Source of the DNA: an uncultured Nonlabens sp.
Lineage (GTDB): Bacteria; Bacteroidota; Bacteroidia; Flavobacteriales; Flavobacteriaceae
Direction of reading: 5' to 3'
Length of the DNA: 64,000 bases
Assembly (NCBI RefSeq): GCF_947495285.1
Contig: NZ_CANLXZ010000008.1
Coordinates: 58,960 to 122,959, forward strand
In this document: positions 1 to 8,650 of the stretch, one piece after another
Layout of the letters: each line of letters starts with the position of its first letter
Position numbering within the stretch: the stretch's first letter is position 1
Position numbers and translations under genes: made by a program
The notes under the pieces: generated by a model
What the model was told of the DNA's origin: nothing
Databases searched by the model: none
Seen by the model: the letters and a program-made list of their open reading frames with translations, nothing else

Positions 1-19
1 TAAAGGTTGTTTATAGTTC

Positions 20-35
20 CGCTTTCGCGAAAGTG
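20..35. repeat. Dispersed palindrome, copy 1 (15/16)
   Basis: Reads CGCTTTCGCGAAAGTG, one mismatch from the 16-bp palindrome CGCTTTCGCGAAAGCG that recurs through the window. It is intergenic, a few bases beyond the stop codon of the barrel gene at 43. Confidence 0.85.
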
Positions 36-42
36 AATATTT

Positions 43-2727
43 TTAAAAATTGTAACTTGTTTTTAAAACAAACCTAAATGGTAGAATAAAGGTTTCGGTA
101 TCGTTAACTATAAAATCGGAAAAACTTGAATCTAATCTAGAGTTTACATTCAGTGCATTGTAAGCACTTAAGTTAAATGACCATTGTGATTTTTTAGGTC
201 TATAATTAATATTAAAATTTAATACTCCATAACTTCTTTTGTTTTTTGTACTTAAATTTTCAAATAATGTTTGATTAAAGTCAATATTAGCAATCCATGA
301 ATCATTAAAGTCATATGATAATTCTATACTGAGAACAGAGTTCAAAAAACTATTTTCTCTAAAGCCTTTATAATCGGTGTAGCTTTGGTTAAATCCAATT
401 TTAAAATTTATAAAGTCATTATAGTTTGAAATTGCTCTTAAATCATATTTCAGTCTATTTATTTCTAATTGTACTGTTTCTCCATTAATAATATCATTTG
501 ATAATGATATTTGATATGATGGTTTAGTAACAAATCTCCAGTTATTATTGAGAAAAGTAGAGCTAAAAGAAAGTCCAAAATTTTGATTGGGTTGATTAAG
601 TAAGACATATCTAGAAATTTGGTCTATTTCTATAAATTCTCTTGAAGACGTAATGCTTTGATTTCTATAACTATAATTTATAGAGCTAAAAAATAAGTGT
701 CCTACTTCTCTAGAACCGCTAGAGTAAGTCAATCTAGATCGATGTAAATATTGTTCTTCTAGAGATTCATTACCTTGAACGATGGAGTTATAATTGCCGA
801 GTCTAAATCTGTTTGCCAGCACACTACTATTGGGTAAAAATGCTCTTGTTGAATAATTAAAATTAAGTTTTCTATTTTTTAAAAATGTAATCTTGTATTC
901 TAATTTAGGTAAGAATCGAATCAAATTTTTAGATGTTGAATTATCTGAAAAATTATTGAATGAATAGTTATATTGATTTATCATAAAACCCAATCTTATA
1001 GAATGATTTCCTTTATTTTTATAATAGTCTAATCCAGTCCCATAGATTATGGAAGTAAAGTCTAAATCATTATTAAAATCATCATCTTGAAAAGAAAGGT
1101 AATTATCATTAAGTAACTCTCCATCTAATGAGGTGTAGTTTTCTTTTTTGTAATTAATTTGAAACTTCGGATTTAACTGGCTATAACGATTAATACTCCA
1201 ATAGTAATCTAATTTAGAATCTATAGAATTGTTGTCGGTAATTCTATCTTGTCTTATGAAGAGATTGTTTGATGCTCCTTCATAGTTAATTAAGTTAGAG
1301 AAAACAGGTTGATTAAAATTCCAGTTATTACGAGTATCACTTTCACTTTTAGAAAGTACGGTCTCCCATTCTATAAATGATTTCTTACTCCATTGCGCAT
1401 GGTGTGAAGATCTCAATTCAACAGAGTAGTTTTCAAAATCTCCATCTTTTATTATGAATCTGTTAGAAACATTAGAGTTTCTAGAGTCTACATTCAAATC
1501 ACTATTAGAAAAAGAGTTGCGCAACAATGCGCTAAAATCCCAATAGTTTCTTACTGTCTTTCTGTATTGCCATTTTAATTTTGTTAAACCTAACAGAGCT
1601 TTTACGTTATCTCTAGATTCTACTTGCTCTTGGGTATTTTGTAATGGATAAAAACGACTTGTTAATGTGTTAAAAGAGGACTTATCATTGAGCCATACAC
1701 TGTATGCTGTAATCGTAGACCTAGGACTCACCTCATTTACTACATTTACAGCGCCTACAACGTTGGTGTTTTTTTCAAAATCGTCTCTTCTTAAATAGGT
1801 TGATAAGTCTGAGTTTAGGAGTTCATAATATTTTTCAGAATTATTTAATAGTAAAGAGGTTCCACCTTCAAAATCAATATAATCTTCAACGGTAAAAACT
1901 CGTTTACCATCATTACTTGCACCACTGACAAGATTAATACCAAGTTTTTTTGAATAGTAAAACAAATTTGCATTTGTGTTATAATTTTCTTTATAACCTG
2001 AACCAAGTCCTATATCGCCAAAAACAAAGTTTTTTTTATCTTCTTTTAATTTGATGTTTAGCGCAATTTGCTCTGTTTCTTTTAATTGTTTCATAAATGG
2101 GATAGGATCATAATTTTGAATGATCTCGATCTCATCAATGACGTCAGCAGGAATATTGTTGACCCCTAGTTTTTCATCCCCAGAAAAGAACGTTTTACCA
2201 TCTACCATAAGAGTGGTAACATCTTTACCACTTACTTGAACATTACCTCTAGAATCTACTTCTACACCTGGTAATTTTTCTAATATATCTCTTGCTTTAC
2301 GCTCTTCTCCTGTAAGAAAATATTCTACTCTATAAGCAGTAGTATCTCCTTTTATGTTTATAGGAGCACGAGCCTTTATTAATATGCTGTCTAGAGATTC
2401 TGCGCTTTTTTTTAAGATGTAATCTATGCTTTTATTCTCGCTCCATTGTACCGTATCTGTTACTGTTATATATCCTATAGAACGTATAGTGATTAGATAA
2501 CCCAACTCTTTTTTTAGATCTATTTTATATGCGCCATCAATATTTGCACTAGCATATTTAAAATCTTTATGGCCTATTCCTTTCGCTATTATGGTTGCAG
2601 AGGCTATGGATTCTCCTATGCTATCCAGAATAACTCCTTCTTGCTTTACCACAGACTGCCCACTGCATAAAAAAACCAGCAGTAATGCTGGTCCTGTTAT
2701 AAATGATTTTATCAATATTCTGGGCAT
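43..2727 (-). CDS. TonB-receptor-like outer membrane beta-barrel protein
   Basis: An 894-residue protein of the outer membrane barrel class common in Bacteroidota. A signal peptide covers about residues 1-24. Residues about 28-105 show the carboxypeptidase-like regulatory beta-sandwich pattern ending in IRSIGYITV. Residues about 135-235 look like a plug (ARDILEKLPGVEV, then KDVTTLMVDGK). The remainder is alternating aromatic/polar strands ending in Phe, as expected for a barrel. It lies 5 nt behind a GLPGLI gene and is the last gene of a three-gene minus-strand operon; GLPGLI proteins and this barrel type are often neighbours in this phylum. No TonB box, substrate or SusD partner is evident, so the cargo is unknown. 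Confidence 0.85.
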   Translation of the reverse strand: MPRILIKSFITGPALLLVFLCSGQSVVKQEGVILDSIGESIASATIIAKGIGHKDFKYASANIDGAYKIDLKKELGYLITIRSIGYITVTDTVQWSENKSIDYILKKSAESLDSILIKARAPINIKGDTTAYRVEYFLTGEERKARDILEKLPGVEVDSRGNVQVSGKDVTTLMVDGKTFFSGDEKLGVNNIPADVIDEIEIIQNYDPIPFMKQLKETEQIALNIKLKEDKKNFVFGDIGLGSGYKENYNTNANLFYYSKKLGINLVSGASNDGKRVFTVEDYIDFEGGTSLLLNNSEKYYELLNSDLSTYLRRDDFEKNTNVVGAVNVVNEVSPRSTITAYSVWLNDKSSFNTLTSRFYPLQNTQEQVESRDNVKALLGLTKLKWQYRKTVRNYWDFSALLRNSFSNSDLNVDSRNSNVSNRFIIKDGDFENYSVELRSSHHAQWSKKSFIEWETVLSKSESDTRNNWNFNQPVFSNLINYEGASNNLFIRQDRITDNNSIDSKLDYYWSINRYSQLNPKFQINYKKENYTSLDGELLNDNYLSFQDDDFNNDLDFTSIIYGTGLDYYKNKGNHSIRLGFMINQYNYSFNNFSDNSTSKNLIRFLPKLEYKITFLKNRKLNFNYSTRAFLPNSSVLANRFRLGNYNSIVQGNESLEEQYLHRSRLTYSSGSREVGHLFFSSINYSYRNQSITSSREFIEIDQISRYVLLNQPNQNFGLSFSSTFLNNNWRFVTKPSYQISLSNDIINGETVQLEINRLKYDLRAISNYNDFINFKIGFNQSYTDYKGFRENSFLNSVLSIELSYDFNDSWIANIDFNQTLFENLSTKNKRSYGVLNFNINYRPKKSQWSFNLSAYNALNVNSRLDSSFSDFIVNDTETFILPFRFVLKTSYNF

Positions 2728-2732
2728 AAATA

Positions 2733-3437
2733 TTACGATTTATTCTTTCTCCTCTTTTTGTCTAATCTTAATTTAGCTTCAATTTCTGAATCTGTGAAAG
2801 AAATTTTATCAATATTTGGAATGTTTAATTCACACTTATTATCTACCTCAATAGAAAGTGCATAGAACTCAAACACTTGATCATTATAACCTAATATGAG
2901 TCCTGGAAGTACTGTTGCATCTCGAAAACCTGAGTTGTAAGGTAATTCTGTAGTAAACCATACTTCTAACAACCGTGGTTTGAAATTAGGATTATTTGAG
3001 TACAAAGTTTTTGTAGCTTTTAAACATTGATAACCCAAAATTTTTCTATCTGAATCTACAATTTTCCAATCATTTTTATTATAATCTGCTACAATTAATC
3101 GATTCTTCTTCTTACTTAAACTTGCAGCTTCTTCATCCACAGTATACCACGTTTCCGCAGCTAATAGTGCTTCTGCTATAGGGTTATTAGTATTCAAGTC
3201 TGAATTACTTTTTTCCATTGACAAAAAAGAGATTCCATCACATATTTCTAATCGAGCTATGCTATTATTAATTATGTCAACGGCTGGTATTATATAGGTC
3301 TTAATAAAAGCATTTGATTTTCCTTTTTTATTTCCTTCTGTCAGATTGAATCCGCTGTAATCAACACTATAATTAGTGACAATTTGAGCTTGCAATGAAT
3401 AACTTGTTAATAAAAATAAAAAAATAAAAAGCTTCAT
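2733..3437 (-). CDS. GLPGLI family secreted protein
   Basis: 234 residues with a signal peptide (about 1-18, ending LQAQ). The family-defining motif appears as VLPGLILGYND near residue 180, preceded by the usual EVWFTTELPYNSG segment. The C-terminus is very basic (LDKKRRKNKS). GLPGLI proteins are a Bacteroidota family of unknown function, usually encoded next to an outer membrane barrel, as here. Gaps are 5 nt to the barrel and 7 nt from the small upstream gene, so the three are probably co-transcribed. A periplasmic or surface location is inferred from the signal peptide. Confidence 0.9.
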   Translation of the reverse strand: MKLFIFLFLLTSYSLQAQIVTNYSVDYSGFNLTEGNKKGKSNAFIKTYIIPAVDIINNSIARLEICDGISFLSMEKSNSDLNTNNPIAEALLAAETWYTVDEEAASLSKKKNRLIVADYNKNDWKIVDSDRKILGYQCLKATKTLYSNNPNFKPRLLEVWFTTELPYNSGFRDATVLPGLILGYNDQVFEFYALSIEVDNKCELNIPNIDKISFTDSEIEAKLRLDKKRRKNKS

Positions 3438-3444
3438 TGATAAT

Positions 3445-3669
3445 TTATTTAACTTTTACCTCATCCAGCAATTGACCAGACTGACTTGAGCATGTTGTGA
3501 AAAATCGATCCCATGAATCGTCTAATGCTTCTTGACTTAAAGTTGGAGCACGCAAATGCATCTCATCAGTTATTTCATTTGCAAGTGTAAAACAATCAGT
3601 GCCTTCTTCAAATTCACTAAAACTCATTAAACCAAAAGCAATAGCACCGAATAAAAATAATTTCTTCAT
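3445..3669 (-). CDS. Small secreted hypothetical protein
   Basis: A 74-residue protein I do not recognise. The N-terminus (MKKLFLFGAIAFGLMSFS) is a typical signal sequence, leaving a mature acidic peptide of about 55 residues with two Cys (DCFTLA and TTCSSQ) that could form a disulfide. It is the first gene of the operon with the GLPGLI and barrel genes. The ATG is preceded by an A/T-rich leader. The close spacing and clear signal peptide make it a likely real gene. Confidence 0.65.
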   Translation of the reverse strand: MKKLFLFGAIAFGLMSFSEFEEGTDCFTLANEITDEMHLRAPTLSQEALDDSWDRFFTTCSSQSGQLLDEVKVK

Positions 3670-3799
3670 AATTAAAGTTTTTTAAATTAATTTAAGTGCT
3701 AAGTAAAGTAAAGTAGAGTAATTATGCAATTTATTTGTATTCTTTTTTAAAATGTTAATAAATCTTGGTAGAATAGAGGAGTTAATTGGTTTTGTGCAG

Positions 3800-4141
3800 C
3801 TATCTATTAATCAAAGCAGTCAAATGCTCACGAGTAGCTTTATCAAAAACGCCATTAATTTACATACTGCGATCAGTGCTCTGGAATTGCTTTAAGGCAC
3901 TTTCAGTTTTAGGACCGAACATCCCGTTAGAAGTACCGCAATCATGACCTAGTTGTTTTAAAGTATCTTGTAAAAGAATTACTTCATTTCCTGAATCTCC
4001 TTTTTTGAGATTCTTTCTAGAAAATTTAATCGCGGCTACAATTCTAAGTCTTCTGAAGCTTAAAATACGATCAGAAGAATAAGCTGTAATAGAAACTGGA
4101 TTCCCTAATTGCGTAAATTGAGTGAAAACTCTGATTTTCAA
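3800..4141 (-). pseudogene. Broken peptidoglycan-binding-domain gene
   Basis: The minus strand encodes a PG_binding_1-like repeat (LKKGDSGNEVILLQDTLKQL, then GMFGPKTESALKQFQ). The reading frame is then cut by a TAA at about 3862, after STDRSM. Translation continues in the same frame after this stop with a second repeat half, INGVFDKATREHLTALINR, ending at a TAG at 3800. The 5' end has no ATG: the frame is open up to about 4185 but offers only a TTG. An in-frame nonsense mutation plus 5' truncation is the simplest reading. The intact ancestor was probably a cell-wall-binding or amidase-type protein. Confidence 0.7.
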
Positions 4142-4309
4142 GATAATATATTGCGATTCAATTTTGGAATTACGGTAGATATTCCAGTCTTTAATTTATT
4201 ACTGTCTGATAGTCATGAAGAAATAGATCTTTTTGAATAAAAAGAGAAGTGAGGATCTATTAAATAATTCTATTTATTTGATTTATTGATGAAATTATTT
4301 ATGTTTTCT

Positions 4310-4325
4310 CGCTTTCGCGAAAGCG
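4310..4325. repeat. Dispersed palindrome, copy 2 (perfect)
   Basis: CGCTTTCGCGAAAGCG in the intergenic region about 95 nt before the start of the RimK-type operon. Confidence 0.95.
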
Positions 4326-4419
4326 GAACAACTTTCAAAGAACACCTAATTATTTATGCTATGTACTTATTATATCGTGTAATAATTATGCATCTTTGCT
4401 TGAATAATTAAACACAAAA

Positions 4420-4857
4420 TTGGCAACTAAAAAAACAATCATAGGTCGCACCGATCGTGCAGATTTCCCTAAATTACAGATAGAAGGGATAGATATCAAA
4501 ATTGATACAGGAGCATATACCAGTAGTATTCACTGCAAGGATATAGAAGAGATAGATGGTGTTTTACACACCACGCTTCTAGATGTGGAGCATGAGCAAT
4601 ACCATGGTAAGCGATTAAGTTTTGAAGAATATAAAATTACTAGTGTACGCAGTAGTAATGGTAGTGTAGAAATGCGATATGAAGTTCAAGGAAATATTAG
4701 ACTTTTTAAGAAACTCTATAAAATTTCTTTAACCCTAAGTAATCGTGAAGAAATGAAATATCCAGTTTTAATAGGCCGCAAATTTCTATCCCCTAAATTT
4801 ATAGTAGATCCTGAGTTACAGGACGTTTCATATTTACAATCACAACATGAAGATTAA
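4420..4857 (+). CDS. RimK-associated retropepsin-like protease
   Basis: 145 residues of the family historically called ATP-dependent zinc protease (PF05618). The sequence instead shows an aspartic-protease-like DTGA motif (IDTGAYTSSIHC, Asp29), so retropepsin-like is the better description. IGRKFL and VDPELQ near the C-terminus also fit the family. The start is a TTG at 4420, because no in-frame ATG precedes the conserved IIGRTDRADFP segment. The last codons overlap the RimK-type gene by 11 nt, implying translational coupling. Members of this family accompany RimK-type glutamate ligases; the substrate is not known from this sequence. Confidence 0.88.
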   Translation: MATKKTIIGRTDRADFPKLQIEGIDIKIDTGAYTSSIHCKDIEEIDGVLHTTLLDVEHEQYHGKRLSFEEYKITSVRSSNGSVEMRYEVQGNIRLFKKLYKISLTLSNREEMKYPVLIGRKFLSPKFIVDPELQDVSYLQSQHED

Positions 4858-5725
4858 TATCTTATCTCGTAGTACAAGTCTCTACAGTACCAAAAGACTC
4901 ATAGAAGAGGCTAGAAAAGCTGGCCATATCGCAAAAGCAATAAATGTGCTCCATTGTGATATAAAACTAGAAAAGCAAAAACCTACCGTATATTATCATG
5001 GTGAACGTCTCGTTACACCAGACGCTATTATACCTCGTGTAGGTGCTAGTATTACTTTTTATGGTACGGCTATCGTTAGGCAATTTGAAATGATGGGTTG
5101 TTTCACGACGGTAAGCTCTATGGCACTGGTAAGAAGTAGAGATAAGTTGCAAAGTCTACAATTGCTTTCTAGAAGTGGTGTAGATATGCCTAAGACCGTG
5201 TTTACCAATTTTGGTGAGCATACTGATGATATTTGTAAACGTGTAGATGGCCCACCAGTAGTTATAAAAGTTCTTGAGGGTACTCAAGGTATAGGTGTTA
5301 ATCTAGCAGAGACTATTGAGGCAGCAGACGCTATTATCGATGCTAATAACGAGTTGAAAACTCGTGTAATTATACAGGAGTTTATAAAAGAAGCTGGAGG
5401 TGCAGATTTGCGTGCCTTTGTCGTAGGAGACAAAGTAGTCGGTGCAATGAAAAGGCAAGCGCAAGAAGGTGAATTTAGATCTAACCTCCATAGAGGTGGT
5501 ACTGCAAAGAGTATCACGTTATCAAAGCTAGAGGAAGAAACAGCTATAAGTGCAGCAAAATCTCTAGGGCTAGGTGTATGTGGTGTTGATTTATTACAAA
5601 GTAGTCGTGGACCATTAGTGTTAGAGGTGAATAGTTCTCCTGGACTAGAAGGAATAGAAGCGGCTACAAATAGGAATATTGCAGGAGAGATTATAAAATA
5701 TATTGAAAAAGGTGTAAATGCTTAA
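4847..5725 (+). CDS. rimK: RimK-type ATP-grasp glutamate ligase
   Basis: 292 residues matching RimK, the ATP-dependent alpha-L-glutamate ligase that adds glutamate to ribosomal protein S6 C-termini in enterobacteria. An N-terminal pre-ATP-grasp domain (INILSRSTSLYSTKRL) is followed by the ATP-grasp fold: VIKVLEGTQGIGV binding loop, IIQEFIKEAGGADLRAFVVG, and the metal-binding VLEVNSSPGLEGIE near residue 265. It overlaps the upstream protease gene by 11 nt and the downstream deacylase gene by 8 nt. The acceptor in this organism need not be S6, since the linked peptidase and deacylase suggest a dedicated modification and removal cycle. Confidence 0.93.
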   Translation: MKINILSRSTSLYSTKRLIEEARKAGHIAKAINVLHCDIKLEKQKPTVYYHGERLVTPDAIIPRVGASITFYGTAIVRQFEMMGCFTTVSSMALVRSRDKLQSLQLLSRSGVDMPKTVFTNFGEHTDDICKRVDGPPVVIKVLEGTQGIGVNLAETIEAADAIIDANNELKTRVIIQEFIKEAGGADLRAFVVGDKVVGAMKRQAQEGEFRSNLHRGGTAKSITLSKLEEETAISAAKSLGLGVCGVDLLQSSRGPLVLEVNSSPGLEGIEAATNRNIAGEIIKYIEKGVNA

Positions 5726-6677
5726 AGAACTTAAGATATTTGATACTGTTATTGAGCCAGGAACTAGTTACAAGCTCAATTTTAATATGGCAAAACTTTA
5801 CACCTCTACCAGTATTGAGGTGCCTGTTATTATTAATCGTAGTAAGAAAGCAGGTCCAGTGGTTCTAATCACTGGTGGTATTCACGGTGATGAAATTAAC
5901 GGTATCGAGGTCGTGCGCCAGATGATCTCTAAGAATTTAAATAAACCAGCAATAGGTACGATAATTGCCATACCAGTATTAAACGTGTTTGGTTTCCTTA
6001 ATGGGCAACGAGAATTTCCTGACGGTAGGGATTTAAATAGAGTTTTTCCTGGAACGAAGTCAGGCGCCCTGGCTAGTAGGTTTGCCTATCATATTACTAA
6101 GGAGATTTTACCAATAGTGGATTTAGTGATGGACTTTCACACAGGTGGAGCACAACGTTTTAACGCACCTCATTTAAGAGTATCCCAGCTAGAAGCGCAG
6201 TCGTGGGATCTGGCCAAAGTGTTTAATGCACCGTTTTTAATGCATGGTAGTAATATTAAAAAGACCTTTAGAGCGACTTGTTCTGGCCTGGATAAGAAAT
6301 ACTTACTTTTTGAAGGTGGTATGTCTGGTCATAGCGATAAGAAAGTAGTTTCTACCGCTGTAAACGGTGCTATGCGAGTGCTCGACCATTTAAAAATGTT
6401 AGATCCTAGTGTTCCAGTTCCCGTAGAAGAAAAAGAATCTGTAATTATTACCAGTTCAAAATGGATTAGAGCAAAATATTCTGGGCTACTACACCCCAAA
6501 GTTGAATGTGGTAAAAGAGTAGAAAAGGATGAGTTTATTGCTGTTATCACAGATCCTTATGGAGAGTTAAGATATAAAGTAAAAGCACCTCATGCTGGTT
6601 ACGTCATTAATGTGAATTATAGTCCGCTAGTGTACCAGGGAGATGCTATATTTCATATATCTAAAGATGGTGAGTAA
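5718..6677 (+). CDS. Succinylglutamate desuccinylase/aspartoacylase family protein
   Basis: 319 residues of the AstE/AspA M14-like zinc hydrolase family. The zinc pair is visible in GGIHGDEINGIE (His56, Glu59) and a third ligand lies in VMDFHTGG near residue 140. The C-terminal about 75 residues form a biotinyl/lipoyl-like barrel (GLLHPKVECGKRVEKDE, APHAGYVINV), typical of the longer family members. It overlaps rimK by 8 nt and the folate gene by 11 nt. It probably hydrolyses an N-acyl or gamma-glutamyl type amide linked to RimK activity; the exact substrate is inference only. Confidence 0.88.
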   Translation: MLKELKIFDTVIEPGTSYKLNFNMAKLYTSTSIEVPVIINRSKKAGPVVLITGGIHGDEINGIEVVRQMISKNLNKPAIGTIIAIPVLNVFGFLNGQREFPDGRDLNRVFPGTKSGALASRFAYHITKEILPIVDLVMDFHTGGAQRFNAPHLRVSQLEAQSWDLAKVFNAPFLMHGSNIKKTFRATCSGLDKKYLLFEGGMSGHSDKKVVSTAVNGAMRVLDHLKMLDPSVPVPVEEKESVIITSSKWIRAKYSGLLHPKVECGKRVEKDEFIAVITDPYGELRYKVKAPHAGYVINVNYSPLVYQGDAIFHISKDGE

Positions 6678-7251
6678 AAAAGAACTTAGAAAGAAGTACG
6701 CTCAACTCAGGAAAACACTTACTTCAGATCAAGTAGAAGAGTACAGTTTACAAATAGCAAATCAGGCATTGAAACTTGATATTTGGGAGTATTCTAATTA
6801 CCATATTTTTCTTCCTATAGAACGTCATAATGAGGTTGATACAGAGTATTTATTACACATACTCCAGGGAAAGGATAAGAATATTATCATTTCTAAATCA
6901 AATTTTGATGATTTTTCAATGTCTCATTACTTGTTAACAGATCAGACTAAGATTATAAATAATGAATATGGAATTCCAGAACCTCATGAAGAAGGAATAC
7001 GTATTACTGACCAGCAACTAGATGTTGTATTTGTGCCCTTATTAGCAGTAGATAAATTTGGCAATAGGGTAGGCTATGGAAAAGGGTTTTATGACAGATT
7101 TTTAAAGAAATGTAAACCAGGTATTTTAAAAGTAGGTTTATCTTTTTTCGAACCTTTGAATAATAAAATAGATGTAAATGATGAGGATATTAAGCTAGAT
7201 TACATTGTAACAAATCAAAATGCGTTCAAAGTAGTTAGTAATCTTATTTGA
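6667..7251 (+). CDS. 5-formyltetrahydrofolate cyclo-ligase
   Basis: About 194 residues. The signature GYGKGFYDRFL and the basic N-terminal KKELRKKYAQLR identify the 5-FTHF cyclo-ligase (MTHFS) family, which converts 5-formyl-THF to 5,10-methenyl-THF using ATP. I chose the ATG at 6667 (MVSKKELRKKY) rather than the upstream in-frame ATG at 6643: it matches the family N-terminus and gives an 11-nt overlap with the preceding stop. It is the last gene of the overlapping operon and a housekeeping folate enzyme with no obvious link to the RimK cassette. Confidence 0.92.
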   Translation: MVSKKELRKKYAQLRKTLTSDQVEEYSLQIANQALKLDIWEYSNYHIFLPIERHNEVDTEYLLHILQGKDKNIIISKSNFDDFSMSHYLLTDQTKIINNEYGIPEPHEEGIRITDQQLDVVFVPLLAVDKFGNRVGYGKGFYDRFLKKCKPGILKVGLSFFEPLNNKIDVNDEDIKLDYIVTNQNAFKVVSNLI

Positions 7252-7594
7252 TAAATTTAAAAATTAGAGGTAAATTACCTAACGTCATTTCTAAGTAGTA
7301 TCTTTTCAGATATATTATTTTACGTTATTAAAAACAGTTATTCATAAGTGTCTGGTAATCAACACTGAGGAAATGCTGATGTAATTATATTTCTGGTTAA
7401 TGTTATCGATATAGATCTATATAACATTAATGTTAAGAATTTTGATACTTTTTAAATATTCCATTGATAGTTAGATGCGAGTATCATAGAATTGTATTTA
7501 ATAAAGAATGGAGTAAAATATATAAATGGTAAAACTCGTATTAGGTAACGTAAAGCGGCAGTTTGTTCACTGTAAAATTTAATATTAAATAAAA
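7252..7594. other. AT-rich intergenic region with inverted repeat
   Basis: 343 nt with no convincing ORF. It contains a perfect inverted repeat at 7397-7430: arms TTAATGTTAT and ATAACATTAA, 14-nt spacer. The overlapping ATATAGATCTATAT at 7409-7422 is itself a palindrome. This could be an operator for the response regulator downstream or the end of the folate operon. I see no strong terminator and no TAnnTTTG box close to the regulator start. Confidence 0.4.
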
Positions 7595-7990
7595 TTGATA
7601 AAGAAAGCTTGTATAATAGACGATGATAAACTGTATATCGGTTTAATCAAAATGCTGGTTAAAAAAAATAATCTTGCACAAGAGTTGCTTATTTTTGAGA
7701 ATGGTGAACTAGCTTTTCAATTTTTTAGAGATCAGTTAGAAAAGCAAACTCCTGACTTACCACAGGTAGTCTTGCTAGATCTTAACATGCCCGTAATGGA
7801 CGGTTGGGATTTTCTAGATGAGATGCAACCTTATGCAGTTAAAATAAAAGAGGAAGGTTTAAAAATTAACGTAGTAAGTTCTACCATAAATCCTGTTGAG
7901 ATAGATATGGTGAATAGTAGTAATATCGTTAACTCCTTCATTACAAAGCCTATTGATAAGCAATCTATGATAAAAGCATTTTCTATTTAG
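7595..7990 (+). CDS. Single-domain response regulator (CheY-like)
   Basis: 131 residues consisting only of a receiver domain. The acidic pocket is IIDDDK (Asp9-Asp11), the phospho-acceptor is Asp62 in VVLLDLNMPVMDGW, the switch residue lies in VVSSTIN and the conserved Lys in FITKPID near residue 118. There is no output domain, so it presumably acts through protein contacts or a phosphorelay. The start is TTG at 7595, as no ATG lies between it and the conserved first strand. Its stop codon abuts that of the convergent lspA; no histidine kinase is encoded nearby. Confidence 0.9.
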   Translation: MIKKACIIDDDKLYIGLIKMLVKKNNLAQELLIFENGELAFQFFRDQLEKQTPDLPQVVLLDLNMPVMDGWDFLDEMQPYAVKIKEEGLKINVVSSTINPVEIDMVNSSNIVNSFITKPIDKQSMIKAFSI

Positions 7991-8623
7991 TTAAGATGCA
8001 GTTTTTTTATCAGCATCTGGAAATGCTTTTTTACTAAAAATTACTAATAGAATCACCCCAACGGTAATAGCGCTGTCTGCGACGTTAAAAATTGCATTGA
8101 AGAACTTAAAATCCTCTCCTCCTACAAATGGTACCCATTGTGGCCAGTTTCCTTCAAATAATGGAAAATATAACATATCTACTACCTGACCGTATCCTAA
8201 ACCTGCATAACCTCCAGCTTCTGGAAATGCTGTAGCTATGGCACCGTGATAACTGCCAGAGAAAATAACGCCGTAAAAAACAGAGTCTATAATATTACCT
8301 AATGCACCTGCAAAAATTAGTGAAATACATAAAATTAAGATCTTATGTCCGTGCTTTTTGATACTACTTACTAGCCAGTACCCTATACCGAAGACTGCAA
8401 AAACTCTAAAAACAACTAAGATTAATTTGCCATAATCACCTGGTATCTCCATTCCCCAAGCAGCTCCCGCATTCTCATAAAAAAGAAGTTTAAATTTACC
8501 CCAATCTACTATCGCTGGACTAGTACTGCCGGTTAACGTATAATTTAATTTTATATAAATTTTACTAGCTTGATCAATTATAAGGATCAATAGTATGATG
8601 AGTATAGCTTTTGTTAATTTCAT
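7991..8623 (-). CDS. lspA: Lipoprotein signal peptidase II
   Basis: 210 residues with four predicted membrane helices. It carries the two catalytic aspartate motifs of LspA: GNIIDSVFYG and FNVADSAITVG. The enzyme cleaves prolipoprotein signal peptides at the lipobox Cys in the inner membrane; many lipoproteins in this window would be its substrates. It is somewhat longer than the enterobacterial protein because of an insertion between the motifs (about residues 115-160), as is usual in Bacteroidota. It is convergent with the response regulator. Confidence 0.95.
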   Translation of the reverse strand: MKLTKAILIILLILIIDQASKIYIKLNYTLTGSTSPAIVDWGKFKLLFYENAGAAWGMEIPGDYGKLILVVFRVFAVFGIGYWLVSSIKKHGHKILILCISLIFAGALGNIIDSVFYGVIFSGSYHGAIATAFPEAGGYAGLGYGQVVDMLYFPLFEGNWPQWVPFVGGEDFKFFNAIFNVADSAITVGVILLVIFSKKAFPDADKKTAS

Positions 8624-8650
8624 TGAATCTTTTTCAGAGATGCTAAAATA

